From: Gaiellasilicea sp963791905
GTDB taxonomy: Bacteria; Actinomycetota; Thermoleophilia; Gaiellales; Gaiellaceae
DNA length: 64,000 nucleotides
Assembly (NCBI GenBank): GCA_963791905.1
Contig: CAWBTX010000005.1
Coordinates: 372,001-436,000, forward strand
Direction of reading: 5' to 3'
In this document: positions 1 through 7,437 of the stretch, piece after piece
Numbering within the stretch: the first letter of the stretch is position 1
How the letters are laid out: every line of letters starts with the position of its first letter
Notes under the pieces: model-generated
The model's input: the letters and a program-made list of their open reading frames with translations, nothing else
What the model was told of the DNA's origin: nothing
Databases searched by the model: none
Translations under genes and position numbers: made by a program

Positions 1-1
1 C

Positions 2-199
2 GACGGAACGGATCTGCCGGCGGAGCTCCAGCCGCTCTGGTCGCTCCTCGAACGCGACCTCGACTGGGTCGAAGGCGAGGGGGACGATCCGTGGACCGAC
101 GACCGCGCCCCGGTCGAGTGGGTGACCGACCGGATGATCGTCGAGTACGCCGCGCGCGGCGGCGAGCTCGACGAGGACTTCCTGCCGACTGCTCCATGA
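2..199 (+). CDS. C-terminal fragment, possibly spermidine synthase-like protein (partial)
   Basis: An open frame enters from the left edge and stops at TGA 197-199, giving 65 residues. It is acidic and rich in Trp and Asp, and contains a WTDDRAPVEWVTDRM stretch. From memory, fused MFS/spermidine synthase-like proteins of actinobacteria end with a similar DDRAPVE-x-LTD tail, so that is the best guess. No catalytic part is visible, so the family call is weak; that this is a real coding end is supported by codon use and the clean stop. A GC-rich dispersed repeat follows before the next gene. Confidence 0.4.
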   Translation, partial: DGTDLPAELQPLWSLLERDLDWVEGEGDDPWTDDRAPVEWVTDRMIVEYAARGGELDEDFLPTAP

Positions 200-240
200 G
201 AATGCGACTGCTGCTTTGGGCGGCCTCCAGCGCCCGCGCG

Positions 241-378
241 TTCCTCGGGCGTCGCTCGCGGTGCCCGGCCGGAGGGGACAGTATGGGTAATACGGCCCCG
301 GAGAGCCGGGTGCCGCGAGCGGCGTCAGGCGGCGGCGGAGGCCGGCTCCGCCGGCCGGGAGCCGCTGCCGGCGAGGGG
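241..378 (+). repeat. Dispersed GC-rich repeat, copy 1
   Basis: This stretch aligns with the reverse complement of 20375-20510. Shared blocks in the same order are GTCGCTCGCGGTGC, a GGCCGG block, ACAGTATG-G-TAATACGG (one base differs), CGCGAGCGGCG, and the hairpin GGCCGGC-TCC-GCCGGCC. It contains a ribosome-site-like GGAGGGG followed by ATG at 283 and a 34-codon frame to 387. The second copy has the same MxNTxR start. It may be a REP/MITE-like element or a tiny gene; I cannot decide which. Confidence 0.6.
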
Positions 379-383
379 CGCGC

Positions 384-1179
384 GTGAAGTTGCTTCGCGG
401 GGACGGGCCGCTGATCAGGGTTGGACACCAGGGGCGCCGCGGCGCTCGAGCCGGAGAACACACTGCGCTCGTTCGACGCGGCCGTGGCGGCGGGCGTGGA
501 CGCGATCGAGTTCGACGTGCTCGATCTCGTCGGCGGCCCGCTCGTCCTGGCTCACTCGAATGACCTCCTCGAGGTGAGTCACGGCCGCGCGGCGGGCACG
601 GTTCGCGACCACTCGCTCGCCGAGCTGCGCGAGCTGGCGCCGGAGCTGCCGACGCTCGACGAGGCGCTCGCGTACTTCGCCGACCACCCCGAGATCTCGG
701 TGCACGCCGATCTCAAGCTGACGACGCGGCTGGACGAGCTCGCGGCGGCGATCCACCGTCACGGCCTCGTCGAGCGGACGGTCGTCAGCACGTTCGACCG
801 GCCGAGCCTCTGGGCACTAGGGCACGCGGCCCCGGAGATCCGGATCGGCTTCACGTACCCCGAGGATCGGCACGGCATCTCGCGCCGTCGCGGCATGCGT
901 CCGGTGATCCGGCTCTCGCTGGCGGCGTTCCGGGCCGTCCTGGCCCGCCGCGTGCCGGCGATGATCGCCTCGAGCGGGGCGGCCGCCCTCATGCTCCACT
1001 ATGCGGTCGTCTCGCCTGCCGCCGTCGAGCGGGCGCACGCCGCCGGTGCGGCGGTGTGGGCCTGGACCGTCGACCAGCCCTCCGACCTGGACGCCATGCG
1101 GGCCGCAGGTGTGGACGCCGTGATCACGAACGACCCGGGCATCTTCGGCCCCGGCGACGCCGATTTCCCTGCAATTTAG
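384..1179 (+). CDS. Glycerophosphodiester phosphodiesterase (frameshifted near start)
   Basis: Hydrolyses glycerophosphodiesters to glycerol-3-phosphate and an alcohol. The family opening is split over two frames. GTG 384 reads VKLLRGDGPLIRVGHQG, then an extra G in the GGGG run near 431-434 shifts to the frame PENTLRSFDAAVAAGVDAIEFDV. Removing one G restores the usual HxG...PENT...E-D motif. Downstream come HADLK (about residue 110), a TFD block and the WTVDQP...GVDAVITNDP ending typical of GDPD. About 264 residues, cytosolic; no signal peptide. If the indel is real, translation would have to start at TTG 421 and would lose the active-site His. Confidence 0.85.
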
Positions 1180-1202
1180 GCTCTGGCTACACTCTTTCGG
1201 CT

Positions 1203-2327
1203 GTGAAGCGCCGAGGCGTCGCATTGATGACCCTTCTCGCCTGCGCCTCCGCAGGCCTGCTCTCCGCGCTCCTGTTCGCGGCGACTCCGGCTGCCATCGG
1301 CCAGACCGCGACCGGCGGCACGACGACGGGCACGACGACCACGGCGCCGCCGCCCCCGCCGACGACGACGGGCACGACGACGACGGGCACGACGACGACC
1401 GGGACGACGACGACGACACCGTTGCCGCCGCCACCGCCGCCGCCTCGTCCACGGCCGACGACGATCTCGGCCGGGGTGACGATCGCAAACGCGATCCTGG
1501 TCGGCGGGCTCTCGCCCGCGCAGGCCGCCGAGGTCGTCCGCGACTACTTTGGCCGCCCGCTGACGATCGTCGTCGGCAAGCGCATTTTCCGCGTGACCCC
1601 GCGGCAGCTCGGCGCGATCGCCCGCGCGGAGAAGGCGATCAGGCGGGCACGGCTCGTCCTGCCGGGCCGCAACGTGCCGCTCGAGGTGATAGTGAAGGCG
1701 GCGCCGCTCGACCGCTACGTCGCCAAGCTCGCGGACAGGTTCGAGCGCGAGCCCGTCGACTCACGCCTGCTCCTCCGCGGCTCGAAGCCGTTCGTCACCA
1801 AGGACAAGTCGGGCCGGTCGCTCAACCGCGTGCTGCTCCGGCGCGAGCTCGTCCGCTACCTCAAGCTGCACCAGCGGGCCCCGATCGAGGCGACGGTGCG
1901 GGAGATCGAGCCGAAGCTGACGCGCACGTCGTTCGGCGAGTTGATCGTCATCCGCCGCGACGCTAAGAGGCTGTCGCTCTACAACGGCATGAAGCTCCGG
2001 CGGGACTTCGGCATTGCCACCGGGCAGGCGCAGTACCCGACGCCGCTGGGCAACTTCCACATCATTGTCAAATGGCGGGACCCGTGGTGGTACCCGCCCG
2101 ACTCGGACTGGGCGAAAGATGCGAAGCCGGTGCCGCCCGGGCCGGGCAACCCGCTCGGCACGCGCTGGATGGGGATCTCGGCCCCCGCCGTCGGCATCCA
2201 CGGGACGCCCGACGCAGCGTCGATCGGCTACTCCGCCTCGCACGGTTGCATCCGCATGCTGATCTCGGACGCCGAGTGGCTGTTCGAGCAGGTCGAGATC
2301 GGCACGCCCGTCTTCATCGTCTCTTGA
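1203..2327 (+). CDS. L,D-transpeptidase (YkuD domain), secreted or membrane anchored
   Basis: Peptidoglycan 3-3 cross-linking enzyme of 374 residues. GTG 1203 gives an N-terminal hydrophobic segment (about 8-33), then a Thr/Pro low-complexity linker (about 36-88) that would span the wall. A middle domain follows (peptidoglycan-binding/VanW-like, about 90-260), then the YkuD domain. The catalytic motif is visible as IHGTPDAASIGY followed by SHGCIRM, with the nucleophile Cys about residue 349. TACACT at 1188-1193 sits 9 nt before the start and may be its -10 box. Its stop overlaps the next gene's TTG start (TTGA). Confidence 0.93.
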   Translation: MKRRGVALMTLLACASAGLLSALLFAATPAAIGQTATGGTTTGTTTTAPPPPPTTTGTTTTGTTTTGTTTTTPLPPPPPPPRPRPTTISAGVTIANAILVGGLSPAQAAEVVRDYFGRPLTIVVGKRIFRVTPRQLGAIARAEKAIRRARLVLPGRNVPLEVIVKAAPLDRYVAKLADRFEREPVDSRLLLRGSKPFVTKDKSGRSLNRVLLRRELVRYLKLHQRAPIEATVREIEPKLTRTSFGELIVIRRDAKRLSLYNGMKLRRDFGIATGQAQYPTPLGNFHIIVKWRDPWWYPPDSDWAKDAKPVPPGPGNPLGTRWMGISAPAVGIHGTPDAASIGYSASHGCIRMLISDAEWLFEQVEIGTPVFIVS

Positions 2328-2881
2328 CGAACCGCCTGCGCCTGGGAGCCCAGGTCGTCGCGGTCGGCGTTGTGGTCGCGCTGCTCGGCCTGCTGATCTG
2401 GAAGGTCGCCAAGGGGACGGACAACGACGTCACCGGCAGCCTCCAGCGCGGCGGCACGCCGGCTGCACCCGACTTCTCGCTCGAGCGGCTCGACCGCGAG
2501 GGCGAGCTCGAGCTCGCGTCCCTGCGCGGCAAGGCCGTCGTCCTGAACTTCTGGGCTTCGTGGTGCGCGCCGTGCCGCGAGGAGACGCCGCTGCTCGAAG
2601 AAGGCTGGCAGCGCTGGCGGGACAAGAACGTCGTCTTCGTGGGCGTGAACGTCAAGGACTTCCGCGGCGACGCACGGGGCTTCATGCGCAGGTTCGGCGT
2701 GACCTACCCGACCGTGTACGACGGGAAGGGCTCAACCGTCGGGCGCTACGGCGTCACCGGCTTCCCCGAGACCTACTTCGTCGACGCGCGGGGCCGCGTC
2801 GTCTACCGTATCGCCGGCGAGGTGCGCGAGCCGGAGGATCTCGACGCGGGCGTCGAACGGGCGCTGGCGCCGGCATCGTGA
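2324..2881 (+). CDS. TlpA/ResA-like membrane-anchored thioredoxin
   Basis: Thiol-disulfide oxidoreductase of about 185 residues, probably reducing apocytochrome c or CcmH cysteines outside the membrane. It starts at TTG 2324 in a 4-bp TTGA overlap. One N-terminal membrane segment (about 8-26) precedes a thioredoxin fold with active site WASWCAPC (about residue 80) and the cis-Pro motif GFPETYFVD. Its position between the transpeptidase and ccmH, with ccdA following, supports a role in cytochrome c maturation (CcmG/ResA role). It overlaps ccmH by 4 bp (GTGA). Confidence 0.9.
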   Translation: MTNRLRLGAQVVAVGVVVALLGLLIWKVAKGTDNDVTGSLQRGGTPAAPDFSLERLDREGELELASLRGKAVVLNFWASWCAPCREETPLLEEGWQRWRDKNVVFVGVNVKDFRGDARGFMRRFGVTYPTVYDGKGSTVGRYGVTGFPETYFVDARGRVVYRIAGEVREPEDLDAGVERALAPAS

Positions 2882-3318
2882 TCCGGCTCCTCGCGCTCGG
2901 CCTCCTCGCGCTCGCAGTCGCGACGCCGGCGGCCGCGAGCGAGGAGCGCCCGACGCCGGCCGAGCTCGAGTCGGAGCTGGTCTGCCCCGTCTGCGAGACG
3001 ACGCTCGACACCTCGAACGCGCCCATCGCCGTGCGGATGAAGGAGAAGATCCGCGAGCGGATCGCGGCCGGCGCGACGAAGAGCCAGATCAAGGACGAGT
3101 TCGTGGACCAGTTCGGGCCGGGAGTGCTCGCCGTGCCGCCGAAGCGGGGCTTCGACCTCCTGGCGTGGCTGCTGCCGATCGCCGGGCTCTTACTCGGCGC
3201 CGTCGTGGTCGGCGTGCTCGCGTGGCGCTGGAGCCATCAGCGCGGCGAGGAGCCGGCGCCGCCGCTCGATCCCGAGCTCGAGCACCGGATCGACGCGGAG
3301 CTCGCTCGCTTCGAATGA
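2878..3318 (+). CDS. ccmH: Cytochrome c biogenesis protein CcmH
   Basis: Extracytoplasmic thiol protein that presents reduced apocytochrome c for heme attachment. It has 146 residues: signal peptide (1-24), the redox motif LVCPVC (about 37-42), a helical domain with the family pattern RERIAAGATKSQIKDEFVDQFGPGVL, one membrane helix (about 95-117), and a short charged tail. The gene starts at GTG 2878 inside the preceding gene's stop (GTGA). Loss of the usual LRC for LVC is minor. Length fits the short CcmH/CycL form. Confidence 0.92.
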   Translation: MIRLLALGLLALAVATPAAASEERPTPAELESELVCPVCETTLDTSNAPIAVRMKEKIRERIAAGATKSQIKDEFVDQFGPGVLAVPPKRGFDLLAWLLPIAGLLLGAVVVGVLAWRWSHQRGEEPAPPLDPELEHRIDAELARFE

Positions 3319-3331
3319 GCACTGACTTCGA

Positions 3332-4048
3332 GTGAGCGCCACGGCGTTCGCGGTCGCGTTCGCTGCGGGGTTCGTGTCGTTTCTTGCCCCCTGCGTCCTG
3401 CCGCTCGTCCCGGGCTACCTCTCGACCGTCTCGTCGCTCGAGGCCGATCGGCTCGGTGAGCCGGGCGTCGCTCGCCGCGTCCTCGTCGCGAGCGTGCCGT
3501 TCGTTGCCGGCCTGATCACGATCTTCGTCCTGCTCGGCGCCGTCGCCGCCGCGGTCGGCCTCTCGTTCCAGCGCAACCAGATCCTGCTCGAGCAGATCGC
3601 CGGCTTCGTCCTGATCGTGTTCGGGCTCGGGTTCATGGGCCTGCTGCCGTGGCCGAGCCGGCTCGTCGGCGCGGGGCTCGTCCAGGGCGCGCGCCGCCGC
3701 GGCTCGTCGTTCCTGCTCGGCGGCGCGTTCGCCGTCTGCGCGGCGCCCTGCATCGGCCCGGTCCTCGGCTCGATCCTCGTGCTCGCCGGCGACTCGGGGA
3801 CGGTGCTCGAGGGCTCGGCGCTCCTCGCCGTCTACGCGCTCGGGCTCTCAGTGCCGTTCCTGCTCGCCGCCGCTCTCTTCGTCCCGGCGATGGGCCTCTT
3901 CCGGCGCATCCGCGACCACTACGTCGCGATCCAGTTCGTCAGCGGTGCGATCCTCGTCGTCCTCGGCGCGCTGCTCTTCTTCGACCGTTTCTGGTGGCTG
4001 CGCGTGTACCTGGACCGCTTCTCCCGCTTCATCGGCCTCGAGGGCTGA
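3332..4048 (+). CDS. ccdA: Cytochrome c biogenesis transmembrane protein CcdA
   Basis: Membrane carrier of reducing power from cytosolic thioredoxin to the extracytoplasmic TlpA/CcmH pair. It has 238 residues with about six membrane helices. The two conserved cysteines lie in FLAPCVLPLVPGYLS (near residue 21) and in CAAPCIGPVLGS (near residue 137), each with the Pro-containing context of the DsbD/CcdA family. GTG 3332 follows ccmH by 13 bp. No resB/ccsA cytochrome synthase genes are in the window. Confidence 0.93.
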   Translation: MSATAFAVAFAAGFVSFLAPCVLPLVPGYLSTVSSLEADRLGEPGVARRVLVASVPFVAGLITIFVLLGAVAAAVGLSFQRNQILLEQIAGFVLIVFGLGFMGLLPWPSRLVGAGLVQGARRRGSSFLLGGAFAVCAAPCIGPVLGSILVLAGDSGTVLEGSALLAVYALGLSVPFLLAAALFVPAMGLFRRIRDHYVAIQFVSGAILVVLGALLFFDRFWWLRVYLDRFSRFIGLEG

Positions 4049-4372
4049 TCGGAGCACCGGCGCCGGGAGCGCCAGCGTGCCGCGCGCGACGAGGCCCTGT
4101 GCCTCGTCGACCGAGCCGAGGACGGCTGCCACGTCGAGGCCGCGATGGGCCGGCGCATACGGGCCGAGACGTCGCCGCGCCTTCTCGAGTTGGCGCTCGC
4201 AGCCGACTCGGTTCCCACGGCCGGCCTGGTACCAGGCGACAGTCACGTGCACGAGCCCCTGCAGGAAGTCGCGCTCGGCCGGGGGCGCCGCGCGCCAGGC
4301 GATCTCGAGATCCTCGTGGGCAGTGAAGTACTCGCCCGCGAGGATCAGCTCCAGTCCGCGCTCGTAGCTCAT
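3848..4372 (-). CDS. DUF309 domain protein
   Basis: 174 residues. The N-terminal half carries the DUF309 signature, with ERGLELILAGEYFTAHEDLEIAWR followed by ERDFLQGLVHVTVAWYQ; this all-helical family has no settled function. The last about 65 residues are acidic, low complexity and lie antisense to ccdA, so the natural end is probably near residue 110-115 (about 4040). An indel may have removed the real stop. The gene is convergent with ccdA and divergent from the receiver-like gene. Confidence 0.7.
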   Translation of the reverse strand: MSYERGLELILAGEYFTAHEDLEIAWRAAPPAERDFLQGLVHVTVAWYQAGRGNRVGCERQLEKARRRLGPYAPAHRGLDVAAVLGSVDEAQGLVARGTLALPAPVLRSALEADEAGEAVQVHAQPPETVEEEQRAEDDEDRTADELDRDVVVADAPEEAHRRDEESGGEQERH

Positions 4373-4404
4373 CGCCCCATCTTGGCCGTCCCAACCGCGG
4401 GTGG

Positions 4405-4410
4405 TACATT
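4405..4410 (+). promoter_or_regulatory. Probable -10 box TACATT of a leaderless gene
   Basis: TACATT lies exactly 6 nt before GTG 4417. This spacing would put the transcription start on the start codon. No clear -35 is visible. It is one of about 19 cases in the window (see findings). Confidence 0.5.
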
Positions 4411-4416
4411 CGCCGC

Positions 4417-4731
4417 GTGGCGACGATCCTGCTTGCAGGGGTCGACCTCTTCTTCCGAGGCAAGCTCGAAGCGCTTCTGCCCGGCTATCACCTCGTCACG
4501 ACCGACAGCATCGACGCCCCCGACCTCGTGATCGCGGACATCTCCCGGGTCGACCCCGACGAGGTCGTGGACGCGTGGCCGGACGTGCCGATCGTCGGCT
4601 TCACCAACCACACGGACAAATCCGGCCTCAAGCGGGCGCACACCGCCGGATTCGACCAGGTGCTGGCCAAGTCGGCGCTCGTCGAGCGCGCGCCCCAGGT
4701 CGTCGCCGAGCTGGTCGCACCGCCGGCATAG
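4417..4731 (+). CDS. Small response-regulator-receiver-like protein
   Basis: 104 residues with a CheY-like alternating beta/alpha pattern. The phospho-acceptor position may be the Asp in LVIADIS (about 38), and the conserved Lys is in VLAKSAL (about 86). The acidic pair normally at the end of strand 1 is reduced (ILLAGVD), so it may be a pseudo-receiver. There is no output domain and no adjacent kinase. GTG start preceded by a -10-like TACATT. The partner is unknown; the ferredoxin gene follows 30 bp later. Confidence 0.65.
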   Translation: MATILLAGVDLFFRGKLEALLPGYHLVTTDSIDAPDLVIADISRVDPDEVVDAWPDVPIVGFTNHTDKSGLKRAHTAGFDQVLAKSALVERAPQVVAELVAPPA

Positions 4732-4748
4732 CTCGCCGCGGGCGCGGG

Positions 4749-4754
4749 TAGACT
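4749..4754 (+). promoter_or_regulatory. Probable -10 box TAGACT of the ferredoxin gene
   Basis: TAGACT ends 7 nt before GTG 4762, again fitting a leaderless transcript. No convincing -35 is seen. Confidence 0.5.
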
Positions 4755-4761
4755 CGCCGCG

Positions 4762-5067
4762 GTGACGTACATCATCGCGGAGCCCTGCATCGACATCAAA
4801 GATCTGTCCTGCGTGGACGTCTGCCCGGTCGACTGCATCCACGAGTTCGAACGGATGCTGATCATCGACCCGGAGGAGTGCATCGACTGCGGGGCGTGCG
4901 AGCCGGAGTGCCCGGTCGAGGCGATCTTCCCGGAGGACGCGCTGCCCGACAAGTGGGAGCCGTTCGTGAAGATCAACTACGCCTACAGCGACGGCGCCGA
5001 GGTGATCAACTCGCTCGTGGACGCGTATGCGACCGAGCACAACGTGCAGAACCCCCCGCTCGAGTAG
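4762..5067 (+). CDS. fdxA: 7Fe ferredoxin (3Fe-4S/4Fe-4S)
   Basis: Cytosolic electron carrier of 101 residues. The first cluster motif is SCVDVCPVDCI and the second is ECIDCGACEPECPVEAI. The layout, with an early Cys in EPCIDIKD, matches the mycobacterial FdxA type, which binds one 3Fe-4S and one 4Fe-4S cluster. The C-terminal extension after the second cluster is normal for this type. It is monocistronic. No P450 or other obvious partner gene is adjacent. Confidence 0.92.
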   Translation: MTYIIAEPCIDIKDLSCVDVCPVDCIHEFERMLIIDPEECIDCGACEPECPVEAIFPEDALPDKWEPFVKINYAYSDGAEVINSLVDAYATEHNVQNPPLE

Positions 5068-5125
5068 GGCTTAACAGGCGCTCGAAGCGGGAACCCTCCC
5101 GGGGCAAGCAACCGAGGGAGGGGTC

Positions 5126-5461
5126 ATGCCTCAGGAGGCCTGGAACGCCAAGCGCGACCGCCAGTACGAGCACATCAAGGACAGCCTCGAGGACCGCGGC
5201 ACGTCGCACGACAAGGCGCAGGAGATCGCCGCCCGAACGGTCAACAAGGAGCGGGCCCGTTCGGGCGAGGCACGCGAGTCGTCGCGGCTCTCCCGGCAGG
5301 ACATGTCGTCGAGCCGCCGCGGCGGGATGCGCTCGGGGACGAATCGTCCGAAGGGCCGGACGCGCGACCAGCTCTACAACGAGGCGAGGCGGCTGAACAT
5401 CAAGGGCCGCTCGAAGATGAACAAGGCCGAGCTGCAGCGGGCGGTCGACCGAAAGAAGTAG
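5126..5461 (+). CDS. Small basic protein with Rho-N/SAP-like C-terminus (DUF7218-like)
   Basis: 111 residues, highly charged. The N-terminal part (WNAKRDRQYEHIKDSL...AARTVNKERARSGE) matches proteins often labelled plasmid stabilization protein or DUF7218. The C-terminal part (TRDQLYNEARRLNIKGRSKMNKAELQRAV) is a Rho termination factor N-terminal-like helical hairpin that may bind nucleic acid. A strong ribosome site GGAGGGG lies 3 nt before ATG 5126. The true biological role is unknown. Confidence 0.75.
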   Translation: MPQEAWNAKRDRQYEHIKDSLEDRGTSHDKAQEIAARTVNKERARSGEARESSRLSRQDMSSSRRGGMRSGTNRPKGRTRDQLYNEARRLNIKGRSKMNKAELQRAVDRKK

Positions 5462-5471
5462 AAATCAGTCC

Positions 5472-6110
5472 ATGAACCCCCGGACGCTCGATCACGTCGC
5501 GCTCTGGGTCGCCGGGCGCGACCGGATCGAGGAGATCGCGGCCGAGCGGCTCGGCATGCACGTGATCGAGCGGACGGAGCGGTTCACGCTCATCGGCGCC
5601 GATGCGCGCCGCGGCAAGCTGACGCTCTTCGAGGCGGGGGGACCGCGCGAGCGGGGCGTGCTGAGCCGCATCGGCCTGAGGGTCTCCTCGCTGGCCGGAC
5701 GCGAGCCCGTCGTCGACCTCGGCGAGGGTCTCGAGGTCGTGCTCGTCGAGGGAGAGACCGACCTCGACTTCGATCTCGACCATGTCGGTCTCGTCTCCGC
5801 CGATCCGGCGGGAGCGGCGGAAGCCTGGGAGGCGTACGGCTTCGAGCGCGTGGGGGAGACGAGGGTCGAGGTCGGCGGCGCGTTCCTCGAGCTCCTGGCC
5901 GGCAGCCCGGAGCCGACGGAGCGGCCGCTCCTGAACCATGTCGCCGTGCTCGTCGACTCGGTCGATGAGCACGTCGCCGGCGCCGAGGAGCGCGGCATCG
6001 AGATCGACGAGGTCGTCGACGCGCCGAACACCCTGGCGGTGTTCGTCTGGGGGCCCGACCGCGTGAAGCTCGAGTACGTCGAGCACAAGCCCTCGTTCTC
6101 GCTCACCTGA
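5472..6110 (+). CDS. VOC family (glyoxalase/dioxygenase fold) protein
   Basis: 212 residues made of two beta-alpha-beta-beta-beta halves. LDHVALWV opens the first, LDHVGLVSADP starts a second unit, and LLNHVAVLVDSVDEH begins another VOC motif. His of DHVAL, His of NHVAV and Glu of VKLEYVEH are plausible metal ligands. The substrate is not predictable. Its stop overlaps the start of the next flavoprotein gene by 4 bp (CTGA), so the two are probably co-translated. Confidence 0.8.
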   Translation: MNPRTLDHVALWVAGRDRIEEIAAERLGMHVIERTERFTLIGADARRGKLTLFEAGGPRERGVLSRIGLRVSSLAGREPVVDLGEGLEVVLVEGETDLDFDLDHVGLVSADPAGAAEAWEAYGFERVGETRVEVGGAFLELLAGSPEPTERPLLNHVAVLVDSVDEHVAGAEERGIEIDEVVDAPNTLAVFVWGPDRVKLEYVEHKPSFSLT

Positions 6111-7195
6111 CCCGGCTCCGCATCGCCGGCGCCGGCATGGCCGGCCTCGTCGCGGCCGCCCGTGCCCGCGAGCTCGGCGCCGAGCCGGTCGTCGCCGAGA
6201 AGGGCGACCGGGCGGGCGGCTCGATGCTGCTCTCGAGCGGCGTGGTGTGGCGCCATCGAACGCTCGACGAGTTCCGCGCCGAGTGCCCGGGCGGAGACGC
6301 CGCCCTCCAGCGCCGCATCGTCGACGAACTCGACCAGGCGCTCGGCTGGCTCGAGTCGCTCGGCGCGCCGGTCGTGGCGCGGGAGACGGGAAACCCACGC
6401 ACGATCGGCTGGAGATTCGACACGCACGGCCTGACGGACGCGCTCGTCCGTGCCGCCGGGGACGTCCGGCTCGGCGAGGCGTTCACCGACGCGGCCGTTC
6501 TCGCGACCGGCGGCTTCGCCGGCCGCCTCGCGCGCGACCGCGGGCTCCTCCTCCGTGCCAATCCGTGGAGCGAAGGGGACGGGCTTGCATACGCTCTCGC
6601 GCGAGGCGCCGATCTCTCTCCCGGGATGGACGAGTTCTACGGGCGCAACCTGCCGGCCGCTGTGCCGGAGGAGCAGTTCGTCGGCGCCGCGCAGCTGTAC
6701 GGGCGCCACGCGCTCGTGCTCGACGACGCTGGACGCGAGTTCTTCCCCGGCGAGCCGTCGTGGTCCGAGAACGACCTCGTGCAGGCGACGGCGCGCCTAC
6801 CGGCGCGCGCGGCGTGGTACGTCGTCGACGCGCGCGCGCTCCGGGAGCGCGTCCGCGAGCGGACGGTTGCCGACCTCGTCGAGGCCGCGCGTGCGGCCGG
6901 TGGGGACGTGCGGCCGGCGGACGAGCTGCCCTTCGATCTGCCCGAGTCGCCGAAGCTCGTCGAGCCGCCCTTTGTCGCCGTGCGCGTGCTCGCGTCGGTG
7001 ACGCACACGATCGGCGGCCTCCGGATCGACGAGCAGGCCCGCGTCCTGCGCGCCGACGGCACGCCCGTCGGCGGGCTCTACGCGGCCGGAGCGGACGCGG
7101 GCGGCATCTTCACCGGCGGGTACGGGAGCGGCCTCGCCGCCGCGCTCGTCTTCGGCCGGATCGCGGCCGAGACCGCGCTGGCGGAGGCGACTTAG
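6107..7195 (+). CDS. FAD-dependent oxidoreductase (fumarate reductase/succinate dehydrogenase flavoprotein-like), compact
   Basis: The dinucleotide motif reads LRIAGAGMAGLVAAARARELGAEPVVAEKG. It is complete only if translation begins at CTG 6107, which overlaps the preceding stop as CTGA; starting at ATG 6137 would delete the first strand of the FAD fold. Other family blocks are GGSMLLSSGVVW, AVLATGGFAG, WSEGDGLAYALARGA, and the end THTIGGLRIDEQARV...GLYAAGADAGGIFTGGYGSGLAAALVFGR. At 362 residues it is shorter than typical 450-550-residue members, lacking much of the capping domain. The substrate is unknown. Confidence 0.82.
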   Translation: MTRLRIAGAGMAGLVAAARARELGAEPVVAEKGDRAGGSMLLSSGVVWRHRTLDEFRAECPGGDAALQRRIVDELDQALGWLESLGAPVVARETGNPRTIGWRFDTHGLTDALVRAAGDVRLGEAFTDAAVLATGGFAGRLARDRGLLLRANPWSEGDGLAYALARGADLSPGMDEFYGRNLPAAVPEEQFVGAAQLYGRHALVLDDAGREFFPGEPSWSENDLVQATARLPARAAWYVVDARALRERVRERTVADLVEAARAAGGDVRPADELPFDLPESPKLVEPPFVAVRVLASVTHTIGGLRIDEQARVLRADGTPVGGLYAAGADAGGIFTGGYGSGLAAALVFGRIAAETALAEAT

Positions 7196-7215
7196 TGTTG
7201 TTTCAACACAAAGTC
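7189..7215 (+). repeat. Palindrome, fourth copy of the TTGTGTTG-AAA-CAACAC family
   Basis: GACTTAGTGTTG and CAACACAAAGTC flank a TTT centre: 12-bp arms with one mismatch. It contains the stop of the flavoprotein gene (TAG 7193-7195) and touches the stop of the convergent small gene (7214-7216). The same AT-rich palindrome occurs three times at 52561-52844. It may act as a two-way terminator or a protein-binding site. Confidence 0.8.
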
Positions 7216-7417
7216 AGGCGAGCTGCGTGTAGGCGCAGGGCCGGCGATCGCCCGGGAGTGGGGAGGGGCCGATCTTGCTGACCCGGAGCACGCGCTCCTC
7301 CGTCTCGACCGTCGAGCCGACCGCCGGCACGTCGCCGTCGCGCTCCTGAAGCGTCCAGCCGGAGGCCGACCAGACGAAGAGCAGGTGACTGCCGTGACCG
7401 CCGTTTTCCTCGTACAT
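7214..7417 (-). CDS. Small hypothetical protein
   Basis: 67 residues from ATG 7417: MYEENGGHGSHLLFVWSASGWT, then ERDGDVPAVGSTVETEERVLRVSKIGPSPLPGDRRPCAYTQLA. It looks like a compact beta protein; codon use is native. I do not recognise a family. It lies 20 bp downstream of the sensor kinase gene on the same strand, so it may be the third gene of the response regulator-kinase operon. Its stop is in a palindrome. Confidence 0.6.
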   Translation of the reverse strand: MYEENGGHGSHLLFVWSASGWTLQERDGDVPAVGSTVETEERVLRVSKIGPSPLPGDRRPCAYTQLA

Positions 7418-7437
7418 CGGCGCGGAAGTGTAGTGAA

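Noticed and set aside
1310..1450. Tandem repeat ACGACG... as a microsatellite or mobile element
   Set aside because: It encodes the Thr/Pro linker of the L,D-transpeptidase in frame, a common wall-spanning spacer.
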